Assembly (NCBI GenBank): GCA_020026215.1
Contig: JAHHQT010000012.1
Location: 1-33,150, forward strand
DNA length: 33,150 nucleotides
Direction: 5' to 3'
Origin: Muribaculaceae bacterium
GTDB lineage: Bacteria > Bacteroidota > Bacteroidia > Bacteroidales > Muribaculaceae
The translations under genes were made by a program, and so were the position numbers. Below the pieces are notes generated by a model. It was given only the letters and a program-made list of their open reading frames with translations. It was not told the DNA's origin and ran no database searches. Position 1 is the first letter of the stretch. Every line of letters begins with the position of its first letter. Below, piece after piece: positions 22,321 to 31,382 of this stretch.

Positions 22321-22791
22321 ATGAAAGAACTAAAGATAATTACAAATATACAAGTTTTAGACTACAACGAACTTGTTGAAGAGGATAAAATTTTGGTTGA
22401 CAAAGCCAAAGCGATGACAGAGAAGTCATATGCACCATACAGTAAATTCAATGTAGGGGCAGCAGTATTATTATCTAATGGGAAAATAGTAGGGGGTTCA
22501 AATCAAGAAAATGCAGCATTTCCGTCAGGAACATGCGCAGAAAGAACAGCGGTTTATTATGCACACTCAAAATATACTGATGCCAAATTCCACAAATTAG
22601 CTATTGCAGCTTTTCAAGACGGTAAATTCACACCTTATCCAATTTCACCATGTGGAGCTTGCAGACAGGCTATTCTGGAATATGAAAAATTAAACGGCTC
22701 ACCAATTAAAATTTATTTATACGGTAGCGAGAAAGTTTATGTGGTGGACGGAATAGGAAAACTTCTTCCACTACAATTTGACAGTTTCTAA
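22321..22791 (+). CDS. cdd: Cytidine deaminase
   Basis: 156 residues from ATG 22321. It hydrolytically deaminates cytidine and deoxycytidine to uridine and deoxyuridine in pyrimidine salvage. Zinc ligands and the catalytic Glu are visible: C72-A-E74 in SGTCAERTA and C111/C114 in SPCGACRQ. The substrate-binding YAPYSKFNVGAA and NQENAAFPSG precede them. The frame extends 15 codons further upstream, but the promoter lies in that part. Codon choice is more AT-rich than in neighbouring housekeeping genes. A strong hairpin terminator follows. The 5' end is interlocked with the divergent glucosaminidase gene. Confidence 0.95.
   Translation: MKELKIITNIQVLDYNELVEEDKILVDKAKAMTEKSYAPYSKFNVGAAVLLSNGKIVGGSNQENAAFPSGTCAERTAVYYAHSKYTDAKFHKLAIAAFQDGKFTPYPISPCGACRQAILEYEKLNGSPIKIYLYGSEKVYVVDGIGKLLPLQFDSF
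22343..22350 (-). promoter_or_regulatory. Promoter -7 element for the glucosaminidase gene, inside cdd
   Basis: The minus strand reads TATATTTG within the first cdd codons, 26 bases before the glucosaminidase ATG at 22317. No TTG lies at the ideal distance; the nearest (22365-22367) gives a 14-base spacer. Confidence 0.55.
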
Positions 22792-22822
22792 GTCAACTAA
22801 AAAACTACTGAAATTAACGACT

Positions 22823-22860
22823 AATATCTATATTATTGCGCGGTCAATAATATAGATATT
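22823..22860 (+). terminator. Terminator after cdd
   Basis: A perfect 16-bp stem, AATATCTATATTATTG (22823-22838) against its complement (22845-22860), with a 6-base loop CGCGGT. It is very AT-rich, so its strength depends on length. Confidence 0.7.
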
Positions 22861-22999
22861 TATACATAATACAAAAGGCGAAAGGACAAAAGAACCCAAT
22901 ATTTCTGGTAAGAGCTGGGCGGTTACAAGAGATCACATCACCATTCAACCGAATAATGAGACACACTTCCAATATATCAAAGACTGGCAACCAAAATAA
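22856..22999 (+). pseudogene. Orphan C-terminal gene fragment (about 47 codons), unidentified
   Basis: An open frame ending in TAA at 22997-22999 reads NTKGERTKEPNISGKS, then WAVTRDHITIQPNNETHF and QYIKDWQPK. The composition is protein-like (Trp, His and Asp spaced as in a folded domain, ending in a plausible C-terminus). It has no start codon and is preceded by a TAG at 22853-22855 in the cdd terminator. A well-formed hairpin follows, as after a real gene. I could not name the family; there is a faint resemblance to the tail of SurE-type nucleotidases that I do not trust. The 350-base gap 22792-23141 otherwise contains only the two hairpins. Confidence 0.45.
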
Positions 23000-23025
23000 C
23001 TCATAAAAACTTGTTTAATATAACG

Positions 23026-23056
23026 AATCCCGCAGCCTAATATAGACTGCGGGATT
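23026..23056. terminator. Hairpin, probable bidirectional terminator
   Basis: AATCCCGCAG (23026-23035) pairs with CTGCGGGATT (23047-23056), loop 11 bases. It lies downstream of the orphan fragment on the plus strand and about 85 bases beyond the pgpH stop on the minus strand, where T-rich sequence follows. Confidence 0.65.
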
Positions 23057-23141
23057 TATGTTTTAAGGCCATTCTCAGCACTTTTCTCCCTCTAAGATGA
23101 CAAGTTACCTATCCTGTTACTTTAGGGTCATGAACAGGGCT

Positions 23142-25181
23142 CTATTTATCTTTCTTGATTAATTCCGGATAGGCTATGCGGGCATGGTACATGGTTTTCA
23201 AACGGGATATGAAAACACCTTTCACTTTTTCCACATCACGGAAACTTAATGGTGCTTCTTTCAGCAAGCCTTTCGCAATCTGTCCGTCCACAATCTTGTC
23301 AACCAATGCGATGATGGTTTCTTCGGAATATTCCTTCAAACTGCGTGAGGCTGCCTCTGTGGCATCTGCCATCATCAAAATTGCCGTTTCCTTGGTCTGC
23401 GGATTAGGCCCCGGATATCTGTAAGGTTCGGGATCGACAGGTTCTCCGCCGTTGTTATTACAAGCTGTCGTATAGAAATACTGAGCCAAATTCTTACCGT
23501 GATGCTGTGAAATGAAGTCACGGATGACCATCGGCAGTTTCGCCTTTTCAGCACGTTTTAAGCCGTCTGCCACATGACGTACCACAATCTTGGCACTCTG
23601 TTCCGGTGTCAATACTTCATGCGGATTGACATCCATTTGATTCTCGGTGAAGAATGCCGGATTTTCCATTTTACCAATATCGTGATACAAGGCTCCCGCA
23701 CGTGCCAATTGGGTATTTGCACCGATTTCATGCGCTGCTTCTGAAACCAAATTGGATAATTGCAATGAGTGCTGGAATGTACCCGGACATTTCTCAGACA
23801 ATTCTCGCAACAACGGATTGTTCACGTCGGAAAGCTCAACCAATGTCACTTTTGACACAAAACCGAACATCTTTTCGAGGACAAAAATCAAGACATAGGC
23901 GAATGACAACATGATGGCATTTACTCCGAAATACATAAATGTTCTTGGATTTACGGAATTCAAGTTGCCTTCCATCATAATATTGATAGCTACATAAACC
24001 ACTGAATATCCCAAGAGGATGAACATCGCCGTGCGTATTAATTGCGAACGTTTTGACAATTCCTGCAAAGTATCGATGGCAATTACACAAGCCACCAAAT
24101 GCAAGAAGATGAATTCAAGGTTGAAATTTACCATCAAACTACAAATCAACACTTGCACCACAGATACGAAGAATGCTGTACGAGAGTCGAAGAAAGTAGT
24201 CAGCAAGATGGTTACCAATGAAATTGGTATGAAATAAATGGATGAATGTATGGTAGAGAACAGGGTAGAGGCTGAAATGGAGAAGATAGTCACCAAAGCC
24301 ACTACGAACGTCAATTTACGGTTGTTGTAGAAAATGGTTGTTCTGTGCATCGACAAGAACAAATATAGGAATAACAACAATGTACCGATAATCAACGCAA
24401 AACCTGCAATCGGATAATGTGCCTTCACCTTGACATGGGAATCGGCATGCTGTTTTTTCAAAGTCTGGTAGGAATGAAGCATCAAGGCAATCTGCGGAGT
24501 AACAATCTCACCGCGGTCAACGATTCTTTCCCCACGTTGGATGATGCCAGGAGAAGCCAAAGAAGCACGGTACATATCTTCCAGATACTTGGAAGAATTT
24601 ACCTGGTCATAGAGCATATTCGGAGCCATGAAGCTCGAAAGGTTCAAGTTACGCACACTGGCAGAGCCCTGCATCACTGAATCCAAATAAGCATAGGCTG
24701 TCTTGACGGAATACATGCCTTTCGTATCCACAAGACGCGCCTGATTGTTGTTCAAGACCTTGATTTTAGGAAGTTCTCCTGATTTTATTTTTGCGTAAAC
24801 TTCGTTTTCAACGATACCGACAGCATACAAATGACGCAAATGGTCCTCAACCCTTTTCAACTCGCCCGTGAACTTCGAAATCTTGTAGTAGCCACGCACA
24901 TAGTCGCAAACTGTTTTCTGCGCTTTCTCTTCAATTTTGAAGTACGGAATGAATGTTCGGTCAATACTATCCTTTTTCTCCGCCATAGAGGCTGAGTCGA
25001 GCAATATAGGCATATCGAAAGGCGCAGTCAGCAATGGATATGACCAGGGTTTGCCAATCGAATACTTATAGTCCCTGTCTGCTTTATCGGGATAAAAATA
25101 CGTGATGACACCCAATGCCACAATAAAGAGCAGGATGCGAAACAACGAATTTTTATCAAAGTTTTTACGCGATTGCATCAT
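23142..25181 (-). CDS. pgpH: 7TM-HD cyclic-di-AMP phosphodiesterase, PgpH type
   Basis: 679 residues, typical for the family. PgpH hydrolyses the second messenger c-di-AMP, and in Gram-positive bacteria it is inhibited by ppGpp. Layout: one N-terminal helix (FRILLFIVALGVITYFY, about 13-29), an extracytoplasmic 7TMR-HDED domain to about residue 270, seven membrane helices (about 275-440, from PIAGFALIIGTLLLFLYLFL on), then the cytoplasmic HD domain. In that domain the HD pair is H500-D501 in ALYHDIGKMENP, followed by RHVADGL, ISQHHG, and MMADATEAASRSL. The start codon is 20 bases after the stop of the Rel/SpoT gene on the same strand, so the alarmone synthase and this enzyme are probably co-transcribed. 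A second ATG immediately follows the first. Confidence 0.92.
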   Translation of the reverse strand: MMQSRKNFDKNSLFRILLFIVALGVITYFYPDKADRDYKYSIGKPWSYPLLTAPFDMPILLDSASMAEKKDSIDRTFIPYFKIEEKAQKTVCDYVRGYYKISKFTGELKRVEDHLRHLYAVGIVENEVYAKIKSGELPKIKVLNNNQARLVDTKGMYSVKTAYAYLDSVMQGSASVRNLNLSSFMAPNMLYDQVNSSKYLEDMYRASLASPGIIQRGERIVDRGEIVTPQIALMLHSYQTLKKQHADSHVKVKAHYPIAGFALIIGTLLLFLYLFLSMHRTTIFYNNRKLTFVVALVTIFSISASTLFSTIHSSIYFIPISLVTILLTTFFDSRTAFFVSVVQVLICSLMVNFNLEFIFLHLVACVIAIDTLQELSKRSQLIRTAMFILLGYSVVYVAINIMMEGNLNSVNPRTFMYFGVNAIMLSFAYVLIFVLEKMFGFVSKVTLVELSDVNNPLLRELSEKCPGTFQHSLQLSNLVSEAAHEIGANTQLARAGALYHDIGKMENPAFFTENQMDVNPHEVLTPEQSAKIVVRHVADGLKRAEKAKLPMVIRDFISQHHGKNLAQYFYTTACNNNGGEPVDPEPYRYPGPNPQTKETAILMMADATEAASRSLKEYSEETIIALVDKIVDGQIAKGLLKEAPLSFRDVEKVKGVFISRLKTMYHARIAYPELIKKDK

Positions 25182-25200
25182 AGAATTTAAAATCTAAAAA

Positions 25201-27468
25201 TTAACTGATTCTGACCGCCTTCTTCACGCCGTCAATCTTCTTAATCTGACGACAAAGACGATCCACAATTTTAGCATCTGAAACTTTCAAGACCATACTG
25301 CACTTGAAAATGCCGTCTTTCGCTTCGATGTTGAGCTTACGCATATCAATGGCCATATTGATGGAAATTTCGTGAATCAACTCACGCAAAATGCCCATTC
25401 TGTCAATTCCTTCAATAGAAATTGTAGTCAGGAAGGTAGATACCAACGGTGATTCTTCCCATTTTGTGGCAATCAATCGGTTTCCAAAAGTACTCTTGAG
25501 CTTGGAAGCAATACCACAGTCCATCTTATGTACCACCACGTGATTGTTGTCGTCAACATAGCCAACCACATCATCACCCGGGATAGGACTGCAACAAGGT
25601 GCAATCTCATAGTTCTTGATTCCGTTTTCTGTTTTGAGGACATAAATCTCCTTGAAATTCAGTTTCTTTCCCTCTTTCTTTACAGGTTCGGACTGATTGT
25701 TGTTCTTTTTCTTATCAGAGAACAACCAAAGTTTATTTAAAATGCTTGATTTCTTTTCATTTTGTTTCTGCTTGAAAGCAGTCTTCAACACACTCGGTGT
25801 CAATACAATGGTTTCAAGCCCCACCGCATAGAACAAGTCGTCGCGTTGCGACATGTGGAAATAGGCCATCAACTTGTCAATGTACTTGCTGATGTCGTCA
25901 GGTTTCGACTTTTCAAGCGCCTTAATCACCTTCTGCTCACCGGCATCAATGATTTTCTTCTTTTCCTTCTTCAACTGTGCCTGAATACGGTTGGTAGCTT
26001 TCGCAGTCTTGACCATGCCCAGCCATTCCTGTTCCGGTTGTTGGGTAGCAGAGGTTAATACCTCAACCTGGTCACCACTGTGCAATACGTAGGAGATTGG
26101 CACCAACTTGTGATTCACCTTACCAGCAATGGCATGAGAGCCCAATTCGGTATGCAAGGAATAAGCCACATCAAGTACAGTTGCCCCCTTAGGGAAAGTA
26201 ATCAAGTCTCCCTTAGGCGTAAAGATACTGATGTCGTGAGAGTAAAGATTCAATTTGATGGTATCCAACAAATCGATGCCCGAAGGAGTAGGGTCTTTCA
26301 GAATATCCGTAATCTTCTTCAACCATTCTTCCAATTCGGTTTCCTCTTCACTTTCACCAATTTTATATTTCCAGTGAGCGGCAAAGCCACGTTCGGCAAT
26401 GTCGTCCATCTTACGGCTACGAATCTGCACTTCCACCCAGTTGCCGTCGTCGCCCATCACAGTAACGTGAAGAGCCTGATATCCGTTAGGTTTCGGTGTG
26501 CTCAACCAATCACGGATGCGGAACGGGTGCAGTCGGTAATGCTCGGTGATAATTGTATAGATGTTCCAACAGATTTTCTTTTCATCTTCTTCGTTGTCGC
26601 AATCAAACACGATTCTAACCGCATACAAGTCATATACCCCCTCGAAATCCAAATGCTTCATTTCCATTTTACGCCAAATGGAGAAAATAGATTTCACGCG
26701 GGCATTGATAGTATATTTTAAGCCCATCTTGTCCAAGTCGGCACGGATAGGAGCGGCAAAATGTTCAAATGCGTGCTCGCGTTGTGCTTCAGATTGGGCA
26801 ATCTTTTGTTTAATGTCGTTGTATTTGTCAGGATGCTGATATTTCAAGCTCAAGTCCTCCAACTCCGTCTTGATGGCAAACAAGCCCAGACGATGAGCCA
26901 AAGGCGCATAGATGTAAAGCGTTTCACCCGCAATTTTGTACTGCTTGCTCGGGAGCATTGATCCCAAAGTACGCATATTATGCAAACGGTCAGCCATCTT
27001 AATCAGAATCACACGCACATCTTCCGCCATGGAAAGGAGCAGTTTGCGGAAATTCTCAGCCTGCAAGGATGCCTTGTCACCGAAAATACCACCGGAAATC
27101 TTGGTCAGACCATCCACAATCTGTGCAATCTTGTCACCAAAATTGATACGAATGTCCTCAACCGTATATTCCGTATCCTCCACGACATCGTGGAGCAATG
27201 CTGAACAAATGGAAGTAGAGCCCAAACCAATTTCCTGACTGACAATCTTGGCTACGGCTATCGGGTGCAAAATATAAGGTTCTCCTGAACGGCGACGAAT
27301 ACCGCTATGAGCCGACTTTGCAAAATTATATGCACGTTTTATAATTTCAACTTTCTTACGGTGATTGCTTTTCAAATAACCGTCAAGCACATCGTTGAAA
27401 GCATCTTCAATCATTTTCTCTTCAACGGCAGGAGAAAGATTCAATGAATTATATTCTGTATTTTCCAA
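25201..27468 (-). CDS. Bifunctional (p)ppGpp synthetase/hydrolase (Rel/SpoT)
   Basis: 755 residues. The protein both makes and degrades the starvation alarmone (p)ppGpp. The hydrolase HD domain has H54, H68, and HDVVED at 93-98. The synthetase has YDLYAVRIVFD, DWLSTPKPNGYQALH and VEVQIRSRKMDDIAERG. A TGS domain (ISIFTPKGDLITFPKGATVL) follows, then a cysteine-containing module (CCSPIPGDDVVGY...DCGIA) and a C-terminal ACT domain (TTISIEGIDRMGILRELIHE). Both active sites look intact, so it is a Rel-type enzyme. The start is uncertain: the full frame begins with TTG at 27468, while the first ATG is at 27414 (M19). Relatives extend upstream of M19, favouring TTG. It is followed by pgpH after a 19-base gap. 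Confidence 0.94.
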   Translation of the reverse strand: MENTEYNSLNLSPAVEEKMIEDAFNDVLDGYLKSNHRKKVEIIKRAYNFAKSAHSGIRRRSGEPYILHPIAVAKIVSQEIGLGSTSICSALLHDVVEDTEYTVEDIRINFGDKIAQIVDGLTKISGGIFGDKASLQAENFRKLLLSMAEDVRVILIKMADRLHNMRTLGSMLPSKQYKIAGETLYIYAPLAHRLGLFAIKTELEDLSLKYQHPDKYNDIKQKIAQSEAQREHAFEHFAAPIRADLDKMGLKYTINARVKSIFSIWRKMEMKHLDFEGVYDLYAVRIVFDCDNEEDEKKICWNIYTIITEHYRLHPFRIRDWLSTPKPNGYQALHVTVMGDDGNWVEVQIRSRKMDDIAERGFAAHWKYKIGESEEETELEEWLKKITDILKDPTPSGIDLLDTIKLNLYSHDISIFTPKGDLITFPKGATVLDVAYSLHTELGSHAIAGKVNHKLVPISYVLHSGDQVEVLTSATQQPEQEWLGMVKTAKATNRIQAQLKKEKKKIIDAGEQKVIKALEKSKPDDISKYIDKLMAYFHMSQRDDLFYAVGLETIVLTPSVLKTAFKQKQNEKKSSILNKLWLFSDKKKNNNQSEPVKKEGKKLNFKEIYVLKTENGIKNYEIAPCCSPIPGDDVVGYVDDNNHVVVHKMDCGIASKLKSTFGNRLIATKWEESPLVSTFLTTISIEGIDRMGILRELIHEISINMAIDMRKLNIEAKDGIFKCSMVLKVSDAKIVDRLCRQIKKIDGVKKAVRIS

Positions 27469-27502
27469 AGTCGTATTTATTAATAAAGAACCATTAATAT
27501 CA

Positions 27503-27510
27503 CAAATTTA
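27503..27510 (-). promoter_or_regulatory. Promoter -7 element for rel/spoT-pgpH
   Basis: The minus strand reads TAAATTTG, 34 bases upstream of the TTG start at 27468. No TTG is present at the -33 distance. Its position suits a TTG start at 27468. Confidence 0.5.
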
Positions 27511-27617
27511 TAATATTAGTAACATAAAATGAAAAAAGATAATGAAAAAATGACAAAGAACCTTCTTTATAACGTCCCTCTCGCAAATCTTTTTGTAAAA
27601 TATGTCGAAACCAATAC

Positions 27618-28589
27618 TTATAAAATCTTTTTAAACACGAAATCCACCAACCCCACAGGGAGAATATTCACCAAGAAAAACAAGATTCTATAATGCCAAG
27701 GCACATTCTTATAGCTCAAAATGCCCTTGTTAGTCTCAGAAAAAGTAGCTTTCCATCGGCGAATGTCCTTGTTCTTGCCTCGCAGTAGCTTGATTTTGGC
27801 TGTGAATTTCAAGAATTTCAGAAAACCGGCATAATCGGCAACAAATTGTGTATGCCCGTCGGCTATCCATTTTTCCATCAACGGCACCAAGGTCAGATGG
27901 TCGTTGAGCACACGCTCCATGGATGCGGACGAAAGAGATTCGTTACCGATTTTGATGTAGTGATAGAACGGTTTGTCAATAATCTCTACACGGTTTGTGA
28001 ACATTAAAACCCTCGATACGAGTCCTAAATCTTCCCAACAATTCACATAGGGGAAAAATTGTAACTTGTGTTCAGTGACAATTTTCCTACGGATAATTTT
28101 GTTACAAAGCGAGAAATGAACGGTATCCAAAGGCGCATCATTCAAATTAGGGAAAGTCTGTGTTTTGAAATCAACCCTCTTGGAGCCTTTTTCAAAATCA
28201 TAGTAAAACGGAGAACAAACCACATCGGCTTGGCGTTCTTCGGCACAGGCGAGCAAAGTGCGGAACATACCGTCCTCAATCCAGTCGTCGGCATCGCAAT
28301 AGATGAAAAATTCACCCTGCGCCTTGTCCAGACCATATTGGCGGGTAAGGGCAGCGCCCTTGTTATATTCATTTTCGAGAAGGTGTACACTTTGGGGATT
28401 TCCCAGTTTCTGCAACACGTTTCGCAACACAGACATACTTGAATCTGTCGAGGCATCATTGATTAGAATTAATTCCATGGTATCATCAATTTGTTGCATC
28501 AACGATTCAACACATCGCTTCAAATCCTTTTCAGCATTATAGAAAGGGACTATCACCGAAAGTTTGATATTTTTAGCATCTGTGCCCAT
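27618..28589 (-). CDS. Family 2 glycosyltransferase
   Basis: 323 residues. GT-A fold, GT2 family: LSVIVPFYNAEKDLKRCVESL at about 10-30, LILINDASTDSS, NKGAALTRQYGLDKAQGEFF and the metal/nucleotide-binding YCDADDW near residue 95. The acceptor half includes NCWEDLGLVSR, the 'ED' block often carrying the catalytic base. There is no signal peptide. The C-terminal hydrophobic stretch (WHYRILFFLVNILPVGLVDFVF) may attach it to the inner membrane. It probably adds one sugar to a surface glycan, but neither donor nor acceptor can be read from sequence. It stands alone with its own promoter, back to back with mutS; no glycan cluster is seen in the window. Confidence 0.92.
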   Translation of the reverse strand: MGTDAKNIKLSVIVPFYNAEKDLKRCVESLMQQIDDTMELILINDASTDSSMSVLRNVLQKLGNPQSVHLLENEYNKGAALTRQYGLDKAQGEFFIYCDADDWIEDGMFRTLLACAEERQADVVCSPFYYDFEKGSKRVDFKTQTFPNLNDAPLDTVHFSLCNKIIRRKIVTEHKLQFFPYVNCWEDLGLVSRVLMFTNRVEIIDKPFYHYIKIGNESLSSASMERVLNDHLTLVPLMEKWIADGHTQFVADYAGFLKFLKFTAKIKLLRGKNKDIRRWKATFSETNKGILSYKNVPWHYRILFFLVNILPVGLVDFVFKKIL

Positions 28590-28609
28590 AAGGAAACGAT
28601 TACTATCTA

Positions 28610-28617
28610 CAAAGATA
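28610..28617 (-). promoter_or_regulatory. Promoter -7 element for the glycosyltransferase gene
   Basis: The minus strand reads TATCTTTG, 20 bases before the ATG at 28589. Confidence 0.6.
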
Positions 28618-28646
28618 ATAATTTAGCGGTTATAAAGAAAAAATTG

Positions 28647-28654
28647 TAACTTTG
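28647..28654 (+). promoter_or_regulatory. Promoter -7 element for mutS
   Basis: TAACTTTG at 28647-28654, 22 bases before the GTG start. The 87-base gap carries both divergent promoters. Confidence 0.65.
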
Positions 28655-28676
28655 TAAGTATTAAAATTGAAAAATC

Positions 28677-31295
28677 GTGGCAAAAAAAATAGTAGAAACC
28701 CCTTTGATGAAACAGTTCTTCGAAATGAAGAAGAAACACCCCGATGCAATCATGCTTTACAGGGTGGGGGATTTTTATGAAACCTTCTCTTCCGATGCCA
28801 TCATCGCATCAGAAATTCTTGGAATTACTCTTACAAAACGTGCAAACGGACCAGGCCAGCACATCGAATTGGCTGGCTTCCCACATCATGCGCTCGACAC
28901 CTATTTGCCTAAATTGGTGAGAGCCGGGAAACGTGTCGCCATCTGCGAACAACTCGAAGACCCAAAACTAACCAAGAAGCTGGTGAAACGCGGTATCACG
29001 GAACTGGTAACACCGGGTGTTGCCTTGAACGGCAATATGCTCAACTGCCGAGAAAACAACTTCCTCGCAGCCGTGCATTTTGGAAAGAACGCCTGCGGTG
29101 TTTCCTTCCTCGACATCAGTACGGGTGAATTCATGACTGCCGAAGGAACTATCGACTATGTGGACAAACTATTGTCGAACTTCGCCCCGAAAGAAGTCTT
29201 GGTGGAGAGATCCTGCAAGAAAAGATTTGACACGACTTTCACAGCAAAATACTTGACCTACGAAATGGAAGAATGGATGTTTACCGAAGAAGCAGGAACA
29301 GACAGACTTCTAAAACAATTCGAGACCAAAAGTTTGAAAGGTTTCGGCGTTTACAAAATGAGCAATGCCATTATTGCATCGGGTGCCATTCTGTATTACC
29401 TTGACCTTACCCAACATACACAAATCAGCCACATCAATTCCCTTTCACGCATTGAAGAAGAGAAGTATGTGCGTCTGGACCGTTTCACCATCCGTAACCT
29501 TGAACTGATTGAACCGATGAACGAAGAAGGCAAGAGCCTTTTGGATGTTATCAACCGCACCACAACTCCTATGGGAGCACGTTTGTTGCGCCGCTGGATT
29601 CTATTCCCGTTGAAATCGGTCAAGAACATCAACGACCGTTTGGATGTGGTGGAATATTTCTTCAAGGACCGCGAAGGCCGTGAGGAATTGAAGAACCAAT
29701 TGGAAGTAATCGGCGATATGGAACGTCTGGTTTCCAAAGTGGCGGTGGGCAGAATCACCCCTCGTGAGACCGTCCAATTGAAAACCGCATTGACTGCCAT
29801 TGCTCCTATCAAGCAATACTGCGAAAACAGCGACAATTCCGTTTTACGCTCTTTCGGCGACCAACTCAATTCGTGTGCCGCCGTACGCGACAAAATCGGC
29901 AGAGAAATCAACCCCGACGCACCAAATGCCATCAACCGTGGCAATGTCATCAATTCGGGGGTTGACGAGGAATTGGACAACTTGCGCGAAATTGCCTATT
30001 CGGGCAAGGACTACCTGATGCAAATCCAACAACGCGAAAGCGAACGCACAGGTATTCCAAGTTTGAAAATCTCCTATAACAACGTGTTCGGCTACTATAT
30101 CGAAGTCCGTAATACACACAAGGACAAAGTGCCGCCTGAATGGATTCGCAAGCAGACCTTGGTCAGCGCAGAACGCTATGTCACCGAGGAATTGAAAGAA
30201 TACGAAGAAAAGATTTTGGGAGCAGAGGACAAGATTCAATCCATCGAAAACCGCATTTTCAATGAATTGATAGCCTTTATCAGCTCCTACATTCCAGCCA
30301 TCCAGTTAAACTCAGGTTTGATTGCACGCTTGGACTGTCTGTTGTCATTCACCCGAGCATCTATCGAAAACCAATACAATCGTCCCGAAGTGAACGACAG
30401 TCTGGATATTTCCATCACAGAAGGCCGTCACCCTGTTATCGAAAAACAGCTTCCTTTAGGCGAAACCTATATCAGCAACTCCATTGAACTTGGTGCCGAG
30501 ACTCAGCAAATCATCATGATTACGGGACCGAACATGGCAGGTAAGTCAGCCTTGTTACGTCAGACCGCCTTGATTACCCTCTTGGCACAAATCGGATGTT
30601 TTGTTCCTGCCGAGGCAGCAAAAATCGGTATTGTTGACAAAATCTTTACGCGTGTCGGTGCATCCGACAACATTTCACTTGGGGAATCTACCTTTATGGT
30701 AGAAATGAACGAAGCGGCCTCCATCTTGAACAACTTGAGCGAACGCAGTTTGGTATTGTTCGACGAGTTGGGACGCGGAACAAGTACCTACGACGGAATT
30801 TCCATTGCCTGGGCAATTGTGGAATACATCCACGAGCACCCACGTTTCCATGCCAAAACTCTGTTTGCTACCCACTACCACGAATTGAACGAGATGGAAA
30901 AACAATACCACCGTATCAAGAACTACAACGTGGCTGTCAAAGAAATCAACGGCAAAGTGGTGTTTATCAGAAAACTGGAACGTGGAGGAAGTGAACACAG
31001 CTTCGGTATCCATGTGGCAAAACTCGCAGGACTTCCTGCAAGTATAGTCAAACGTGCCGACCAAGTTCTATTGGAATTGGAGCAATCCGAAAACCGCGGA
31101 GAAGTGAACAAAAACTTGTCAAAAATCAGCACAAAAGTAGATAAAAACGTACAGTTGTCCTTCTTCCAGTTGGACGACCCTGTATTGAGCCAGGTAAGGG
31201 ATGAAATATTGAATACCGACATCAACAATTTGACTCCTATGGAGGCTTTGAACAAGTTGAACGATATTAAGACCATTATCACAGGAAAAAAATAA
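28677..31295 (+). CDS. mutS: DNA mismatch repair protein MutS
   Basis: 872 residues, standard for MutS1. It recognises base mismatches and starts repair with MutL. The mismatch-reading motif is RVGDFYETF with F33 and E35. Then come ITLTKRANGPGQHIELAGFP, the connector and lever (GARLLRRWILFPL), the clamp (YNNVFGYYIEVRNTHKDKVP), and the ATPase: Walker A GPNMAGKS at 617-624, the ST.M.E motif GESTFMVEMNE, Walker B LVLFDELGRGTS, and ATHYHEL. A short C-terminal tail ends NLTPMEALNKLNDIK. The start is GTG at 28677, which gives the family N-terminus MAKKIVETPLMKQFF; the next Met (M11) would cut into it. The gene appears intact, so a mutS defect does not explain the frameshifts elsewhere. Confidence 0.97.
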   Translation: MAKKIVETPLMKQFFEMKKKHPDAIMLYRVGDFYETFSSDAIIASEILGITLTKRANGPGQHIELAGFPHHALDTYLPKLVRAGKRVAICEQLEDPKLTKKLVKRGITELVTPGVALNGNMLNCRENNFLAAVHFGKNACGVSFLDISTGEFMTAEGTIDYVDKLLSNFAPKEVLVERSCKKRFDTTFTAKYLTYEMEEWMFTEEAGTDRLLKQFETKSLKGFGVYKMSNAIIASGAILYYLDLTQHTQISHINSLSRIEEEKYVRLDRFTIRNLELIEPMNEEGKSLLDVINRTTTPMGARLLRRWILFPLKSVKNINDRLDVVEYFFKDREGREELKNQLEVIGDMERLVSKVAVGRITPRETVQLKTALTAIAPIKQYCENSDNSVLRSFGDQLNSCAAVRDKIGREINPDAPNAINRGNVINSGVDEELDNLREIAYSGKDYLMQIQQRESERTGIPSLKISYNNVFGYYIEVRNTHKDKVPPEWIRKQTLVSAERYVTEELKEYEEKILGAEDKIQSIENRIFNELIAFISSYIPAIQLNSGLIARLDCLLSFTRASIENQYNRPEVNDSLDISITEGRHPVIEKQLPLGETYISNSIELGAETQQIIMITGPNMAGKSALLRQTALITLLAQIGCFVPAEAAKIGIVDKIFTRVGASDNISLGESTFMVEMNEAASILNNLSERSLVLFDELGRGTSTYDGISIAWAIVEYIHEHPRFHAKTLFATHYHELNEMEKQYHRIKNYNVAVKEINGKVVFIRKLERGGSEHSFGIHVAKLAGLPASIVKRADQVLLELEQSENRGEVNKNLSKISTKVDKNVQLSFFQLDDPVLSQVRDEILNTDINNLTPMEALNKLNDIKTIITGKK

Positions 31296-31337
31296 AAAAC
31301 TTAGAGCCACCATATCTTACAATCAACAAAAAGTTCG

Positions 31338-31345
31338 TAACTTTG
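31338..31345 (+). promoter_or_regulatory. Promoter -7 element for the serine acetyltransferase gene
   Basis: TAACTTTG at 31338-31345, 37 bases before ATG 31383. No TTG is seen at the -33 position. Confidence 0.6.
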
Positions 31346-31382
31346 TGCTTTAATTGGTGCAAATTCAACATATTTCATAAAG

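Noticed and set aside
26080..26721. Antisense open frame (213 codons) opposite rel/spoT
   Set aside because: A codon-bias shadow; the Rel synthetase region on the other strand is fully conserved.
27470..27480. TACGACTTTG just before the rel/spoT TTG as a promoter
   Set aside because: The gap between TA and TTTG is four bases instead of two; TAAATTTG at 27503-27510 fits better.
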